DNA of 64,000 bases from Collimonas sp. OK307 (GCF_900113705.1 NZ_FOQI01000015.1:85956-149955); one strand, 5' to 3'. Numbered from the stretch's first letter, positions 1 through 9,494 are shown. Numbers and translations: made by a program. Notes: generated from the sequence alone by a model not told the origin.

Positions 1-176
1 TCTCGTCGGTTACATCTGGTAGCAACTATGCGTAATCGGAAACTGTGGAGTGATAGGGGCTGGCCTATACTGTTGTCACAGCAAGCTCCGCGCATTCATG
101 CATTTTGCTTGCGATAAATAGAAAAACCGGAGTTCACCGAAGCTCGCTGAACAGAACCGAAAGGAAGGAGTTTTTT

Positions 177-440
177 ATGCGTACACTCATTATCCTGGCG
201 GCGGTCGCCATGTTGGCCGGTTGCGCGACGGATGCCGAACGTGCCGCCCAGGCGCAACGCGACGTCGACCAGATGATGCGCATCTACGGACCGGCTTGCG
301 ACCGGCTTGGATACAAAAACAATTCGGACGAATGGCGCAGTTGTGTGCTGCGGCTGGATACAAAAGACAATACAGAACGTTACCCGGCTACGACTACTTG
401 CTTTGGACATCCTGGCTTAATCCAATGCACGTCGTTTTGA
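177..440 (+). CDS. small predicted lipoprotein
   Basis: An 87-residue protein that I do not recognise. The N-terminus is a hydrophobic signal with a clear lipobox (LAGC), so the mature protein should begin at Cys19 and be lipid-anchored. The mature part is short and polar, with further cysteines late in the chain that could form disulfides in the periplasm. The ATG at 177 is chosen over the upstream in-frame start because AAGGAAGGAG lies at 161-170 and the signal peptide begins there. It stands alone and is followed by a strong hairpin terminator. Being a lipoprotein is well supported; the function is unknown. Confidence 0.7.
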   Translation: MRTLIILAAVAMLAGCATDAERAAQAQRDVDQMMRIYGPACDRLGYKNNSDEWRSCVLRLDTKDNTERYPATTTCFGHPGLIQCTSF

Positions 441-478
441 CGCCGGCGCTTCTCTGACAATTAAAGTTGTACTTTTCG

Positions 479-512
479 CAGGACATCTATACTTGAATTG
501 ATGTCCTGTTTT
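479..512 (+). terminator. intrinsic terminator, probably bidirectional
   Basis: Perfect 9-bp arms, CAGGACATC at 479-487 and GATGTCCTG at 500-508, enclose a 12-nt loop and are followed by TTTT. It lies between the convergent lipoprotein and VOC genes and ends the lipoprotein transcript; it may also serve the opposite strand. Confidence 0.7.
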
Positions 513-539
513 AACGTGACGACGGCGTTCAGTTAAATC

Positions 540-935
540 CTAAGCCGCTGCATCGTGACAACAAACGCAAATCTTGTTGCCGTCGGCATCGCGGAAATAG
601 GCGCCGTAATAATGGGCATGATATTGGGGGCGTAACCCGGGGACGCCTTCGCAGTGGCCGCCGTTTTTTAAAGCGACAGTATAAGCGTTGTCGACGGCAG
701 CCCGATCCGGCGCGAGCAGGGCGATCATCTGACCGTTGCCGGCAGTTGCGATTTCTCCGTTGTAAGGCGGACCAATGATGAACAGCGGACGCGCCTTGCC
801 ACTCACCATCCAGGCCGCCCATGGTTTATCTGCATCGCAGAATTTCAACTGCAGGCCGAGGGTCTCCATGACAGCCGAATAAAACCGGAACGCGCGCTGA
901 AAATCGGTGATGCCGACAAAGACATGAGAGATCAA
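540..935 (-). CDS. VOC (glyoxalase/bleomycin-resistance fold) family protein
   Basis: A 131-residue single-domain protein with the vicinal-oxygen-chelate pattern: an opening MISHVFVGITDF strand, the helix region FYSAVMETLGL, and a C-terminal YFRDADGNKICV strand typical of glyoxalase-like families. Members are metal-dependent isomerases, dioxygenases or resistance proteins. The cysteine-rich tail (ICVCCHD) is typical of one uncharacterised subgroup that often ends in a C-x-x-C/H cluster. It is monocistronic and convergent with the lipoprotein gene. The fold is confident; the substrate cannot be deduced. Confidence 0.8.
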   Translation of the reverse strand: MISHVFVGITDFQRAFRFYSAVMETLGLQLKFCDADKPWAAWMVSGKARPLFIIGPPYNGEIATAGNGQMIALLAPDRAAVDNAYTVALKNGGHCEGVPGLRPQYHAHYYGAYFRDADGNKICVCCHDAAA

Positions 936-967
936 GGGTTTTTCCTTTCAATGTGAGGGAGAAAGAC

Positions 968-1387
968 GTGAACGATCAATACAATCTGCAACGCTTCGTG
1001 ACGGCCCAACAGCCAGTCTTCGATATCGTACGTGAAGAACTAAGCGCGGGACGCAAGCGAAGCCATTGGATGTGGTTCATTTTCCCCCAGATTCAGGGAT
1101 TGGGCCACAGCGAGATGGCATCCAGATATGCCATCTCCTCGTTTGACGAAGCCAAGGCGTATCTGGCGCATCCGCTGCTTGGGCCGCGGCTGCTGGAGTG
1201 CAGCCGACTGGTCGAAGCGGTTGACGGGCGTTCGATAGAAGATATATTCGGTTACCCGGACTACATGAAATTTCAATCTTCAATGACCTTGTTTGCCAAA
1301 GCAGCAACCGGCAATCAGGTTTTCAACGATTGCCTGCAAAAATATTTTGAAGGGGAGCCTGATCAATCCACGCTTGGCAAGCTGTAA
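968..1387 (+). CDS. DUF1810 family protein
   Basis: About 139 residues, recognised as DUF1810 from the motif run RFVTAQQPVFD, the HWMWFIFPQ segment, and the C-terminal DYMKFQSSMTLF and CLQKYF segments, which are hallmark conserved blocks. The fold is small and alpha-helical, cytosolic, and has no established biochemical role. The GTG at 968 is preferred to the GTG at 953 because GAGGGAGAAAG sits just before it and homologues start near the NDQYNLQRF segment. It is divergent from the VOC gene with only a short gap, so the two promoters probably overlap. Confidence 0.8.
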   Translation: MNDQYNLQRFVTAQQPVFDIVREELSAGRKRSHWMWFIFPQIQGLGHSEMASRYAISSFDEAKAYLAHPLLGPRLLECSRLVEAVDGRSIEDIFGYPDYMKFQSSMTLFAKAATGNQVFNDCLQKYFEGEPDQSTLGKL

Positions 1388-1424
1388 TCGTCGGGCGGCT
1401 GCTTCCGATGAGGAAGCAGCCGAC

Positions 1425-2204
1425 TCAGACCGTCAACTCCAGGGTTTCCCCATCCTCGGGTATCCGTAGCCGATCCGTTACGCCTGCATGGGCGGCAGCG
1501 GCGGACAGCTCACTTCGGCGCACCGGACAATGACTGAGAGCCTCCAAGTGATTGGCAATTACCGTGCCTTTCAATGCCAACGTGAATTCGATGACTTCGC
1601 TGGTGCCCATGATGATTTCATACCCGACGTCAAATCTGGCGCCACCTGCCGGGACCACGCAAATATTCGGCTGATGGCGCGCAGCAAAATCGCGCACGGC
1701 AGGCGTCAGGATGGTGTCGCCTGAAAGGTAGAGGCTTGGCTCTCCGGGCATTTCGATAAAGTAGCCAACGCCGTGTTCCATCAGTAACCCGATCATGCCC
1801 CTGCCGTGGCTGCAAGGCACGGTTCTGACTTGACCGCCAAGAAAGGCCTGCGGCTCCTGAAGCCTCACCGGCAGTGGACAAACGTTCAGATCGCGCTGAC
1901 GCAGGTAATCCGCATCGTGCGGCGTGCAGATCACGGGAATTTGCCGGGTTCGCAGCCATTCTTTTCCCGCATGGTCGAGATGATCGAAGTGCCCCTTCTG
2001 GCAGTGGGTAATCAAGCAATGCGTCACCGACTCAAGCATGGTGTCGGCCACTACAGGTAGTTCAACGACGGGATTGCGTTGCCGCTGGCCGAGGAATTTT
2101 AGCGGTGGCAACGCATCTTTCGGCGCTAGCATCGGATCAACCAGGATCCGGTGGGCGCCAATTTCAAGCACGATTGTCGCATTACGGAGCTGCGTTATTT
2201 TCAT
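1425..2204 (-). CDS. MBL-fold metal-dependent hydrolase (UlaG-like)
   Basis: About 259 residues. The N-terminus (MKITQLRNATIVLEI, then RILVDPML) and the block THCQKGHFDHLDHAG are characteristic of UlaG/RomA-like metallo-beta-lactamase-fold hydrolases. The canonical HxHxDH is recognisable but drawn out by an insertion between the first His and HFDH. SGDTI later supplies the usual Asp, and ANHLEALSHC the last His. The start at 2204 follows a purine-rich AAGAAAG; the upstream in-frame start is less likely. It is divergent from the GlxA-type regulator about 40 bp away, which suggests, but does not prove, that the regulator controls it. Confidence 0.75.
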   Translation of the reverse strand: MKITQLRNATIVLEIGAHRILVDPMLAPKDALPPLKFLGQRQRNPVVELPVVADTMLESVTHCLITHCQKGHFDHLDHAGKEWLRTRQIPVICTPHDADYLRQRDLNVCPLPVRLQEPQAFLGGQVRTVPCSHGRGMIGLLMEHGVGYFIEMPGEPSLYLSGDTILTPAVRDFAARHQPNICVVPAGGARFDVGYEIIMGTSEVIEFTLALKGTVIANHLEALSHCPVRRSELSAAAAHAGVTDRLRIPEDGETLELTV

Positions 2205-2245
2205 GATGAGTCTTTCTTCATAGGAATGACTCATTGTGTGGCCTC

Positions 2246-3271
2246 ATGAGTAAGCTTAAAATGGCAAGAATGGACATAAAGCGATCATTTTCTGCCAAAG
2301 CTGGCCAGCCGACTCTTCGTATCGGTTTGCTTTTGTATCCCGGATGCATGCCGGCAGGATTGTTTGCATTTGCGGATCTTGTTTATGCCGCGAATCGGCG
2401 TGCCGGCGTGCGTCTCTTTGAAGTGGTTTTCGTTGCGGAGCAGGCCGGCGTTGTTGAATGCGCTCACGGCCAATCGCTGGCAGCTGGCGAATCGATTCCG
2501 GGCGCTAATCTCGACGCCATGCTGGTGCCGGGATTCTGGGCAGAATCGTCGCAGCAGGTATCGGACGAACTTGCCATCAATGCGGACTTGATCGCAGCGT
2601 TGGCGGGATTGCAGAAGAGCGTCATGATGTGGAGCTACTGCACCGGCGTCTGTTTGCTCGCTTCCACGGGACGGTTGAATGGCCAGAAAGCGACAGTTAC
2701 GTGGTGGCTGGCCGATGCGATGCGGCAGCGTTATCCGAAAATTCTTTGGCAAAACGAGCGAACCAGCATTGTTAACCTGCGCACGGCTACCGCCTCTGGG
2801 GTCAACGGCTATTTGCCGATCGCCCAGGCCTTGATAGAGAAATATCTCAGCGTTGAAGCCTATCGAGATTTGACCAAGCTCATGGTGTTGCCGCGTCCCG
2901 AGCGCACCCATCATGTGTTTCAGTCGATGAATCTGATCGAACAATCTGACCGGCTGCTGCGCAAGCTATATGCAGTGGCGGAACAAATGCCCGCTACCGA
3001 GGTGACGGTACATCACTTGGCACGGGAGTTGCATATTTCGGAACGGACTCTTGCGCGGAAAGTTATCGCGGCCACGGGCTTGTCGGTTGCAAACTATGTT
3101 CGACGAATCAAACTCAACCAGGCAAGCGAGCGTCTTATCCTGACATCCGTACCCGCCAGCGCCATCAGCGCAGAGCTTGGTTTTAGCAGCGATTCCAGCA
3201 TGCGCCGCATGTTCAAAGACCTTACTGCACTTACGCCGGCGGAGTACCGTCAAGCGTTTGGCCGCAACTGA
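2246..3271 (+). CDS. GlxA-family transcriptional regulator (DJ-1/PfpI domain plus AraC HTH)
   Basis: About 341 residues with two domains. Residues ~25-200 are a DJ-1/PfpI class I glutamine-amidotransferase-like domain (LRIGLLLYPG; the YCTGVCLLASTGRLNG nucleophile-elbow region with a Cys). Residues ~240-335 are an AraC helix-turn-helix pair (ARELHISERTLARK; then LGFSSDSSMRRMFKDLT). The family regulates small-molecule catabolism, with the DJ-1 part thought to sense ligand. The start is uncertain among ATG 2246, 2261 and 2270; 2246 is used here. It is divergent from the MBL hydrolase, its most likely target or at least promoter neighbour. Confidence 0.85.
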   Translation: MSKLKMARMDIKRSFSAKAGQPTLRIGLLLYPGCMPAGLFAFADLVYAANRRAGVRLFEVVFVAEQAGVVECAHGQSLAAGESIPGANLDAMLVPGFWAESSQQVSDELAINADLIAALAGLQKSVMMWSYCTGVCLLASTGRLNGQKATVTWWLADAMRQRYPKILWQNERTSIVNLRTATASGVNGYLPIAQALIEKYLSVEAYRDLTKLMVLPRPERTHHVFQSMNLIEQSDRLLRKLYAVAEQMPATEVTVHHLARELHISERTLARKVIAATGLSVANYVRRIKLNQASERLILTSVPASAISAELGFSSDSSMRRMFKDLTALTPAEYRQAFGRN

Positions 3272-3318
3272 ATTGTCTCCGGAATTCACTTTAGAGGAAA
3301 ACCCTGGGTTGGTTTTTC

Positions 3319-3897
3319 CTATTTACAATTCACGACTGGTGGGCTTGCCGCGACACGCAATAGAGGCCAGTGATCGAGCCAGTTCTTTTGCTGCAGGCGG
3401 TGGTCGAATATTGGGCGCTTTTCGCCGGTGAAACGTGGAGTCGGCCTGACGATAGCCTGGTACAGATCGTTTAACTCAAATGGCGCTGCCAATTCCAGAT
3501 CGCCATGTTCGGTGTATCTGACCGCCACAGCAGTTGCGGTCTCTGGCCAGAAGCGCATGGCATCGATGCTCGACTGGTAAGGCGTATCGTCATTGCGAGT
3601 ATGCATTCGGCTTTGATTTTTCACCGACCAGGCGATCGAATCATCACTATTCTTCAGGCAATTTTCCAATTCCAGATCGATGTCTGCATTGTTCCTGGAG
3701 GAGTCGAACCAAATCACGTCGACGTCCCCGGAGGGTAATGATGGCGATCTTCCGTGCAAAAAATCCCAGACGGCATTTCTGATAAAGCCAGCCGCGATCC
3801 AGCAATCGGGAAGGTCGAGGGAATGTACCAGCGCTATCAGACGTTGCCGCACCGGATCCGCCAGCAACAGAGAGTTGAGATCATCGTAGTGTTTCAT
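3319..3897 (-). CDS. nucleotidyltransferase family protein (DUF925/PF06042-like)
   Basis: A 192-residue cytosolic protein. The block CWIAAGFIRNAVWDFLHG followed by DVDVIWFD matches the nucleotidyltransferase-fold family PF06042, where the G-x-x-R-N helix and the paired acidic residues of DVDVIWFD form the metal site. The central RMHTRNDDTPY and terminal QKNWLDHWPLL blocks are also typical. Members are related to minimal nucleotidyltransferases and have no established substrate. It is separated by 12 bp from the GNAT gene upstream on the same strand, so the two are probably co-transcribed. Confidence 0.8.
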   Translation of the reverse strand: MKHYDDLNSLLLADPVRQRLIALVHSLDLPDCWIAAGFIRNAVWDFLHGRSPSLPSGDVDVIWFDSSRNNADIDLELENCLKNSDDSIAWSVKNQSRMHTRNDDTPYQSSIDAMRFWPETATAVAVRYTEHGDLELAAPFELNDLYQAIVRPTPRFTGEKRPIFDHRLQQKNWLDHWPLLRVAASPPVVNCK

Positions 3898-3909
3898 GCT
3901 TGTGCAAAC

Positions 3910-4857
3910 TTACCTGAGCGACAGGTGCATGGGGACAAAGCATATGCCATGTTTTTCAATTTTCGGCCCGGTTTTGACGAACCCCAAGCGCTCGTATACG
4001 GGTAGTGCAAAGGGCGAAGAGTTGACTGTAAAGCCTTCAAGGTCATGGTCCGAGGCAGAGCTCAGCGCTGCCTGCCAAAGCCGGGTGGCCAGACCCTGGC
4101 GTTGGAACTGTGGCGCTACAAACAGATGGGCGATGTGGCTGCGGTCGCGGATGGCAATGAAGCCTGCCAGCACATCGCCGGCGAATGCCGTGATGTAGAG
4201 GTAGCGCGGATCTGAGATGTAGCGGGCTTCAGCTTCGGTGGAGACGGATGCGAGGAATTGTTCAGCGCCGCTGCCATCTGCGCTGATCGTGAATTCATGC
4301 AGAAACTGCAGGATCAGAGCGTTAATTGCAGTGGCATCTTCGATATGAGCAGGGCGCAACTCGCATGAGGTTGCCGTAATCGTCTCGGTTTGCAACGGCT
4401 TCCACATCAGGCGCGACCTTGTCCGATATCCCAGCTCTTCATAGAAGGCGATCGCTCGTTGGTTGAAGTCCCATACGGTAAGCCGCAAATCGCTGGCGCC
4501 TTGAGACGTAGCCCAGGCTTCAATCCCAGACATCAGGCTGCGCCCGATACCACCGCCGCGATGCGATGTACTGACTGAAATCGAACCGATCCGGCAAAAT
4601 TTGTGCGGATGCACCAGGCTGCCGGTTTCTTCGCTTATCTGTGCCGTAACCATCCCCGCTGCCTGGCAGTCAATCTCGGCGATCAGGATCAGCGCGCCGT
4701 CGTGCAACAAGCAGGCGCGCCAATAATCCCGGTCTCGCTCCGGCGCTGCTTCAGGTGCAAACACTGTCGGCCATGCTTCGTGATGCAAAAGATTGACTTC
4801 CATTCCAAGCTTGCAAATAGTCAGGAGGTCGGCTTCAGTTGCGGTTCGTATGATCAT
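3910..4857 (-). CDS. tandem-GNAT N-acetyltransferase
   Basis: A 315-residue protein made of two GNAT domains. The first (~1-150) carries ISVSTSHRGGGIGRSLM, a classic R/Q-x-x-G-x-G/A acetyl-CoA loop, and FYEELGYRTRSR. The second (~165-315) carries LFVAPQFQRQGLATRLW and VYERLGFVKTG. Both domains retain the pyrophosphate-binding loop, so both may bind acetyl-CoA. Such proteins acetylate small amines, antibiotics or protein N-termini; the substrate here is unknown. It is the first gene of a leftward pair with the nucleotidyltransferase. Confidence 0.85.
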   Translation of the reverse strand: MIIRTATEADLLTICKLGMEVNLLHHEAWPTVFAPEAAPERDRDYWRACLLHDGALILIAEIDCQAAGMVTAQISEETGSLVHPHKFCRIGSISVSTSHRGGGIGRSLMSGIEAWATSQGASDLRLTVWDFNQRAIAFYEELGYRTRSRLMWKPLQTETITATSCELRPAHIEDATAINALILQFLHEFTISADGSGAEQFLASVSTEAEARYISDPRYLYITAFAGDVLAGFIAIRDRSHIAHLFVAPQFQRQGLATRLWQAALSSASDHDLEGFTVNSSPFALPVYERLGFVKTGPKIEKHGICFVPMHLSLR

Positions 4858-4927
4858 AAGAATATAAAAAGAAAACTTGTCGCCACGAGCAAGCAGGCGC
4901 CTGAATCAATCATAAATCATCAAACCA

Positions 4928-6229
4928 TCAGGTGGACTTATTATAATTCCGGAATGCGGCAGGATATTCCCGCTGATACCAGCCGTTAGCGACGTCGTGA
5001 TCGACGCTCAGGAATTCGCGCATTTTCGGAATCAGCGCCAGGCCGATGCTGAGCAGCGCGATCAGGGTCCCGAAAATCACATAGCATTGCGCCACCGACG
5101 CATGCAGCAAGGCCGTGCCTGCGACGGCCGGCCCCAGTGTCGACGAGATCTGCCAGGCCATCGTATTGACCGACGCATGTCGTGCGCGATAGTTGGGCGG
5201 CATCGCCAGCAAGCGATGCGTGACGCCGACAAATTGGGTTGTCGATTGCGAGATGCCGAGCATGAAAAATGCCGCTGCCAGCATCAACGGCGATGCGGTC
5301 AGGCCCACCAGCAGGAGCGCGGCGGCGCGTAACTGGGCTGCGCCTATCAACGCCCGGAAGCGTCCCAGCTTTCTTGAGAGAAAAGACGCGCAGCCGAGAA
5401 AGCCGAGAAACATGCCGGACATGATGCCCATGTTCGTCGCGCCCAGCCAAAAGGCCGACAGGCCCAGGCTGGTCACTCTCAGCGCTGCCATCATGCCGAT
5501 AGTGGGAGCGTAAAACATGCCGATGACTAGCGTCACAATGGTCCAGTGACGTTCCAGCGGAATATGCCATTTCATGCGCAGGCCTGCTTTCAGCTCGTGC
5601 AGCCATTGCGTGAGTCCAAGCGCTGCAGGTTTGTTTGCCGTCACAGCCTTGGGTAATCTGGTGGCGGCAAACGCTGCAATCAACAGCAAAGCCACATGGA
5701 CCCAGAGCGCGCTGGCGACGCTGCTGGCGGCCATTACACTGCCGCCCAGCGCCGGACCCATGATGCCACCGAGAGAGCCGCTGACCTTTTGCATGCTCAA
5801 GGCAAGCGACAGTTTTTCCGCCGGCACCAGTTCCGATGCAATGGTCTGGATGCACGGCATGATGATCGCCATGGCGCAAACGCCGATCATCTCGCAGGCG
5901 ATGATTATGTAGAGATGGTAAAAATTCGTTTGCGCCAGCAGCGCCAGGGCCACGCTTTCAATCGCGATGGCGATGAAGCCGATCGCCATCAGGCGTTTCT
6001 TAGGGTAACGGTCACCTAAAGGGCTGAGCAGGGGAATGGCGAGCAGGCTTGCGGCTGCAACGGTCACGCCAAAGGTGGCAAGATCGCGGGCGCCGCCATG
6101 CTGGGCAATCCACCAGGCGATGGTGATATTGCCAAGCAATAGCGCACTCAGTGTCGCCATCTCGCTGATCAGTACCAGCATGAAAGGTTTGCCCAGCTGT
6201 TGCAGATCGTGCCGGTATTGTTTGAACAT
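4928..6229 (-). CDS. MFS transporter
   Basis: A 433-residue polytopic inner-membrane protein with about 12 predicted helices. LSPLGDRYPKKRLMAIG is the cytoplasmic loop 2-3 signature (G-D-R-x-x-x-K-R) of the major facilitator superfamily. The overall plan resembles the EntS-like drug and siderophore exporters, but no substrate is deducible. It lies 30 bp downstream of moeA on the same strand and could be read through from the molybdenum-cofactor cluster, though no functional link is evident. Confidence 0.85.
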   Translation of the reverse strand: MFKQYRHDLQQLGKPFMLVLISEMATLSALLLGNITIAWWIAQHGGARDLATFGVTVAAASLLAIPLLSPLGDRYPKKRLMAIGFIAIAIESVALALLAQTNFYHLYIIIACEMIGVCAMAIIMPCIQTIASELVPAEKLSLALSMQKVSGSLGGIMGPALGGSVMAASSVASALWVHVALLLIAAFAATRLPKAVTANKPAALGLTQWLHELKAGLRMKWHIPLERHWTIVTLVIGMFYAPTIGMMAALRVTSLGLSAFWLGATNMGIMSGMFLGFLGCASFLSRKLGRFRALIGAAQLRAAALLLVGLTASPLMLAAAFFMLGISQSTTQFVGVTHRLLAMPPNYRARHASVNTMAWQISSTLGPAVAGTALLHASVAQCYVIFGTLIALLSIGLALIPKMREFLSVDHDVANGWYQREYPAAFRNYNKST

Positions 6230-6259
6230 GCTGTTATCGTGCCTGGCTGGCGACAGGGA

Positions 6260-7579
6260 TCAGATCAAACCGTCAAACAGGATCACCTCGACTGTATCGC
6301 CGCTTGCCACATCGGTCTGCTCATGGGCCAGCACGATCATGCAATTGGCTTCCGCCATGGAACGCAGGATGCCGGAACCCTGGGCTGCGGTGGGGCGTAC
6401 CGTCCACTGGCCATCGCTCAAGCTCAGGATGCCACGCTGGTATTCCGTGCGGCCAGGTCGTTTGCGAATGCCGACGGCGGCGGTGGCGCGCATCAGCGGC
6501 AGTGGCGTGACCCGCGCGCCCATCATTTGCAGCAGAGCGTCGCGGGCAAAAAAGTAAAATGACACCATGACCGCAACAGGATTGCCGGGCAGGCCGAAAA
6601 ACAGGGCTTGCCTGCCGGCCGATGTGATGCTGCCGAAAGCCAGCGGGCGACCTGGGCGCATGCCGATTTTCCAGAAAGCGACATCGCCTAGTTGCGCCAT
6701 CATTTGTTTGGTGTGGTCTGCATCGCCGACCGAGACGCCGCCGGAGGTGATGATGGCGTCGGCGTTTTCGCAAGCACTGCGGAAAGCGCTTTCGAGCGCC
6801 TGCGGATCGTCGCCGACCACACCCATGTCGATGATGTCGCAGCCGAGCCGCTGCAGCATGCCGTACAAGGTGTAGCGATTGGAATCGTAGACGCAGCCGG
6901 GATCCAGCATTTCGCCGACCGAGCGCAATTCGTCGCCGGTGGAGAAAAATGCCACGCGCAGCCGGCGCCTTACCGGGATTTCGGCAATCCCCAGCGAGGC
7001 TAGCAAACCGAGATCGGCTGGGCGCAGGATGCGGCCCTGACCGATGGCAATTGAACCGGCTTTCAGATCTTCGCCAGCCAAACGGCGATTTGCGCCCGGC
7101 TTTACGGCTGCGAGCGGGATGGTGACCGAGTTTGCCGGACTGCCAGGCGGAATGCGCACAAATTCCTGCGGGATCACGGTATCGAGACCGTCCGGCATCA
7201 GGGCACCGGTCATGATTCGTATCGCCTGGCCGCGCGCCAGCGTTCCGTCGAAGGCGCGGCCGGCATGGGCGGTGCCCACCACGCTCAGCATGGTATCGGC
7301 GTCGGGCAACAGGTCGACGGCGTTGAACGCATAACCGTCCATGGCCGAGTTGTCATGCGCCGGGACGTTGATGGGCGAGATGATGTCGCTTGCCAGCACT
7401 CGGTCAAGGGCGCTGCGCAGTGCCACTTTTTCAATCGCGGTGACTGGCGTGATGCAATCGTGAATGATGGCTTGCGCTTGCTTGACCGGCATCGCATGCG
7501 GATCGTAGTCCGACAGGCAACTGGTCAGTTGGGACAAGGACTGTTTGGCTGGGGCTGGGCGGGCATTCAAATTGGTCAT
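6260..7579 (-). CDS. moeA: molybdopterin molybdenumtransferase
   Basis: A 439-residue protein that inserts molybdate into adenylated molybdopterin in the last step of Mo-cofactor synthesis. Visible MoeA blocks are VPAHDNSAMDGYAF near the N-terminus, ILRPADLGLLASLGI in the middle, TSGGVSVGDADHTK for the MogA-like molybdopterin-binding domain, and the FGLPGNPVAVMVSF signature. Length is normal (~400-440). It lies only 4 bp downstream of mobA, which is itself close behind moaA, so the three genes form one leftward Mo-cofactor operon. Confidence 0.95.
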   Translation of the reverse strand: MTNLNARPAPAKQSLSQLTSCLSDYDPHAMPVKQAQAIIHDCITPVTAIEKVALRSALDRVLASDIISPINVPAHDNSAMDGYAFNAVDLLPDADTMLSVVGTAHAGRAFDGTLARGQAIRIMTGALMPDGLDTVIPQEFVRIPPGSPANSVTIPLAAVKPGANRRLAGEDLKAGSIAIGQGRILRPADLGLLASLGIAEIPVRRRLRVAFFSTGDELRSVGEMLDPGCVYDSNRYTLYGMLQRLGCDIIDMGVVGDDPQALESAFRSACENADAIITSGGVSVGDADHTKQMMAQLGDVAFWKIGMRPGRPLAFGSITSAGRQALFFGLPGNPVAVMVSFYFFARDALLQMMGARVTPLPLMRATAAVGIRKRPGRTEYQRGILSLSDGQWTVRPTAAQGSGILRSMAEANCMIVLAHEQTDVASGDTVEVILFDGLI

Positions 7580-7583
7580 TGCA

Positions 7584-8225
7584 TTATCGCTGTTGTAACT
7601 GTTCTCGGGTATTGATGTTACGGAAAGCGTCGGCGTCGGTAAACAGCGTTACGCAATAGTTTAGGCGGCTATACCATGTTTCCATCTTACGCCCGCCACC
7701 CTGCAGGAAGTCATTGAGCTCGGTTAATAAACCGGTTTTCAGGAGCATGAATACCGGCTGCGGCTGGACCTTCTGGTCGCCTGGGTCGCCTGGGTCGCCT
7801 GGGTCGCTATGGTCGATTGTGGTTGCCACCGCCAGGTCGGCATTGGCGTTTTGGAGTGTTTGAGCCAGACGGGATACCAGATCATGCGGCAGATAGGGCG
7901 AGTCGCAGGGGGCCGTCACCAGGTACGGACTGGTGCAGTGGCTCAGGCCGGCCTGCAAGCCCGCCAGCGGGCCGGCAAAGTCAGGCTGCTCATCCGCCCA
8001 GACCGGATGCCCGAACGCCGCGTAGCTGCTCTGGTTGCGGTTGGCGTTGATGATCAGGCTGTTGACCTGAGGCGCCAGGCGCGCAATGACGTGCGCCACC
8101 ATCGGCAGGTCATCGAGCAAGGCCAGGCCCTTGTCGACGCCGCCCATGCGCGTGCCGCGGCCGCCAGCCAGTATCAGGCCAGTGATGTTCTGCGCAACGG
8201 GAGCAAGGTCGGGATCGGTTTTCAT
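7584..8225 (-). CDS. mobA: molybdenum cofactor guanylyltransferase
   Basis: A 213-residue protein that attaches GMP to molybdopterin-Mo to make the bis-MGD form used by DMSO-reductase-family enzymes. The N-terminal GLILAGGRGTRMGGVDKGL is the nucleotide-binding signature (LAGGxxxRMGGxDK) and TAPCDSPYLPHDL supplies the metal-binding Asp. A short in-frame tandem repeat encodes DPGDPGDPGD in the middle, where most MobA proteins have a shorter loop. It is preceded by moaA and followed within 4 bp by moeA. Confidence 0.95.
   Translation of the reverse strand: MKTDPDLAPVAQNITGLILAGGRGTRMGGVDKGLALLDDLPMVAHVIARLAPQVNSLIINANRNQSSYAAFGHPVWADEQPDFAGPLAGLQAGLSHCTSPYLVTAPCDSPYLPHDLVSRLAQTLQNANADLAVATTIDHSDPGDPGDPGDQKVQPQPVFMLLKTGLLTELNDFLQGGGRKMETWYSRLNYCVTLFTDADAFRNINTREQLQQR
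7773..7808. repeat. 9-bp tandem repeat inside mobA
   Basis: The unit CTGGGTCGC occurs about three to four times head to tail. On the coding (minus) strand it gives repeated Gly-Asp-Pro. Because the unit is a multiple of three, gain or loss of copies keeps the reading frame. Confidence 0.8.
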
Positions 8226-8237
8226 GGCGTGACTTGG

Positions 8238-9362
8238 TCAACCGCCTATGTACGACATTTCCACTTTCTTGCGGGGGGATGCCAGCCCCTCGGTGTTTTG
8301 CGTCCGCAATTCAGAATAACGATCGTCACGTGCCCGCCACAACTGGCCGATTACGCTGGATATCTCCTGGTCGCTGCATTCGCTGCGCAACAGGGCGCGC
8401 AGATCGTGGCCGGCGCTGGCAAACAGGCAGGTGTACAGCTTGCCTTCGGTCGACAGGCGGGCGCGCGAACAATCGTGGCAAAACGCCTGGGTGACGCTGG
8501 AGATCAGGCCGATTTCGCCAATGCCGTCGGCGTAGCGCCAGCGCTGCGCGGTTTCGCCGAGGTAGTTGGCTGCCACCGGTTGCATCGGCAGTTCGGTCTG
8601 GATCAGTTGTGCTACTTCGGCAGAGGGCACTACTTCATCCATCTTCCAGCCGTTGGAGGCGCCCACATCCATATACTCGATGAATCGCAGGATATACGGC
8701 GTGTTCTTGAAGTAGCGCGCCATCGGCAGGATTTCCTGGTCGTTGACGCCACGCTTGACTACCATGTTGACCTTGATCGGCCCCAGCCCGACCTGATGTG
8801 CGACGTCTAGTCCGCGCAATACCTCGGAAACCGGGAAGTCGGCGTCGTTCATGCGTTGGAATATGTTTTCGTCGAGTGCATCCAGCGAGACGGTGACACG
8901 CTTGAGGCCGGCATCTTTCAACGCCTGCGCCTTTTTTGCCAGCAGCGAACCGTTGGTGGTCAGGGTCAGGTCGAGTTCCTTGCCATCGGGCGTTTTCAGG
9001 GCGCTCAGCATGGCGATCAGCGTCTCTATGTGCTTGCGCAACAAGGGCTCGCCGCCGGTCAGGCGGATTTTGTGGACGCCATGGGCGACGAACAAACTGG
9101 CCAGTCGTGTAATTTCTTCAAACGACAGTAATGCAGTATGCGGCAAGAATGCATAGTCCTTGTCGAACACTGCGCGTGGCATGCAGTAGACGCAGCGGAA
9201 GTTGCAGCGGTCGGTGACCGAGATGCGCAAGTCGTGTAGCGGCCGGCCCAGTTCATCGGCGATCAGGCCGGTCGGCGCTTCAAGGATAGAGGGCAAGGTC
9301 GGTGGCAGTGACGGCGGCAAAAAACTGCGGCTATCGATCAGCGGGATGACTTTTTTAGTCAT
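8238..9362 (-). CDS. moaA: GTP 3',8-cyclase (radical SAM)
   Basis: About 374 residues; converts GTP to 3',8-cyclo-GTP, the first step of molybdopterin synthesis. The radical-SAM cluster motif is [10 protein letters not shown]. The second 4Fe-4S site is given by the [11 protein letters not shown] segment plus the later YTCLFA cysteine, and the chain ends in the Gly-Gly that MoaA needs for cyclase activity. ATG at 9362 is chosen over a TTG five codons upstream. The N-terminus is somewhat extended and proline-rich before the usual [13 protein letters not shown] start. It is the first gene of the moaA-mobA-moeA cluster. Confidence 0.95.
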   Translation of the reverse strand: MTKKVIPLIDSRSFLPPSLPPTLPSILEAPTGLIADELGRPLHDLRISVTDRCNFRCVYCMPRAVFDKDYAFLPHTALLSFEEITRLASLFVAHGVHKIRLTGGEPLLRKHIETLIAMLSALKTPDGKELDLTLTTNGSLLAKKAQALKDAGLKRVTVSLDALDENIFQRMNDADFPVSEVLRGLDVAHQVGLGPIKVNMVVKRGVNDQEILPMARYFKNTPYILRFIEYMDVGASNGWKMDEVVPSAEVAQLIQTELPMQPVAANYLGETAQRWRYADGIGEIGLISSVTQAFCHDCSRARLSTEGKLYTCLFASAGHDLRALLRSECSDQEISSVIGQLWRARDDRYSELRTQNTEGLASPRKKVEMSYIGG

Positions 9363-9494
9363 GATGTGTGTCTGCAAAGGTGTGCAATGTCTTGGGGTGG
9401 TAACTTCTACAAGATACCATGAGCATCGTTTTTTGGCTGCAGCGGACCGAAGAACGCGGGCCGGTCCGGTTTTTCAAACAGGTGCAGACGTGAC

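Noticed and set aside
1..176. Search for a promoter of the first lipoprotein
   Set aside because: TATACT near 66-71 looks like a -10 but no -35 is found at a suitable distance.
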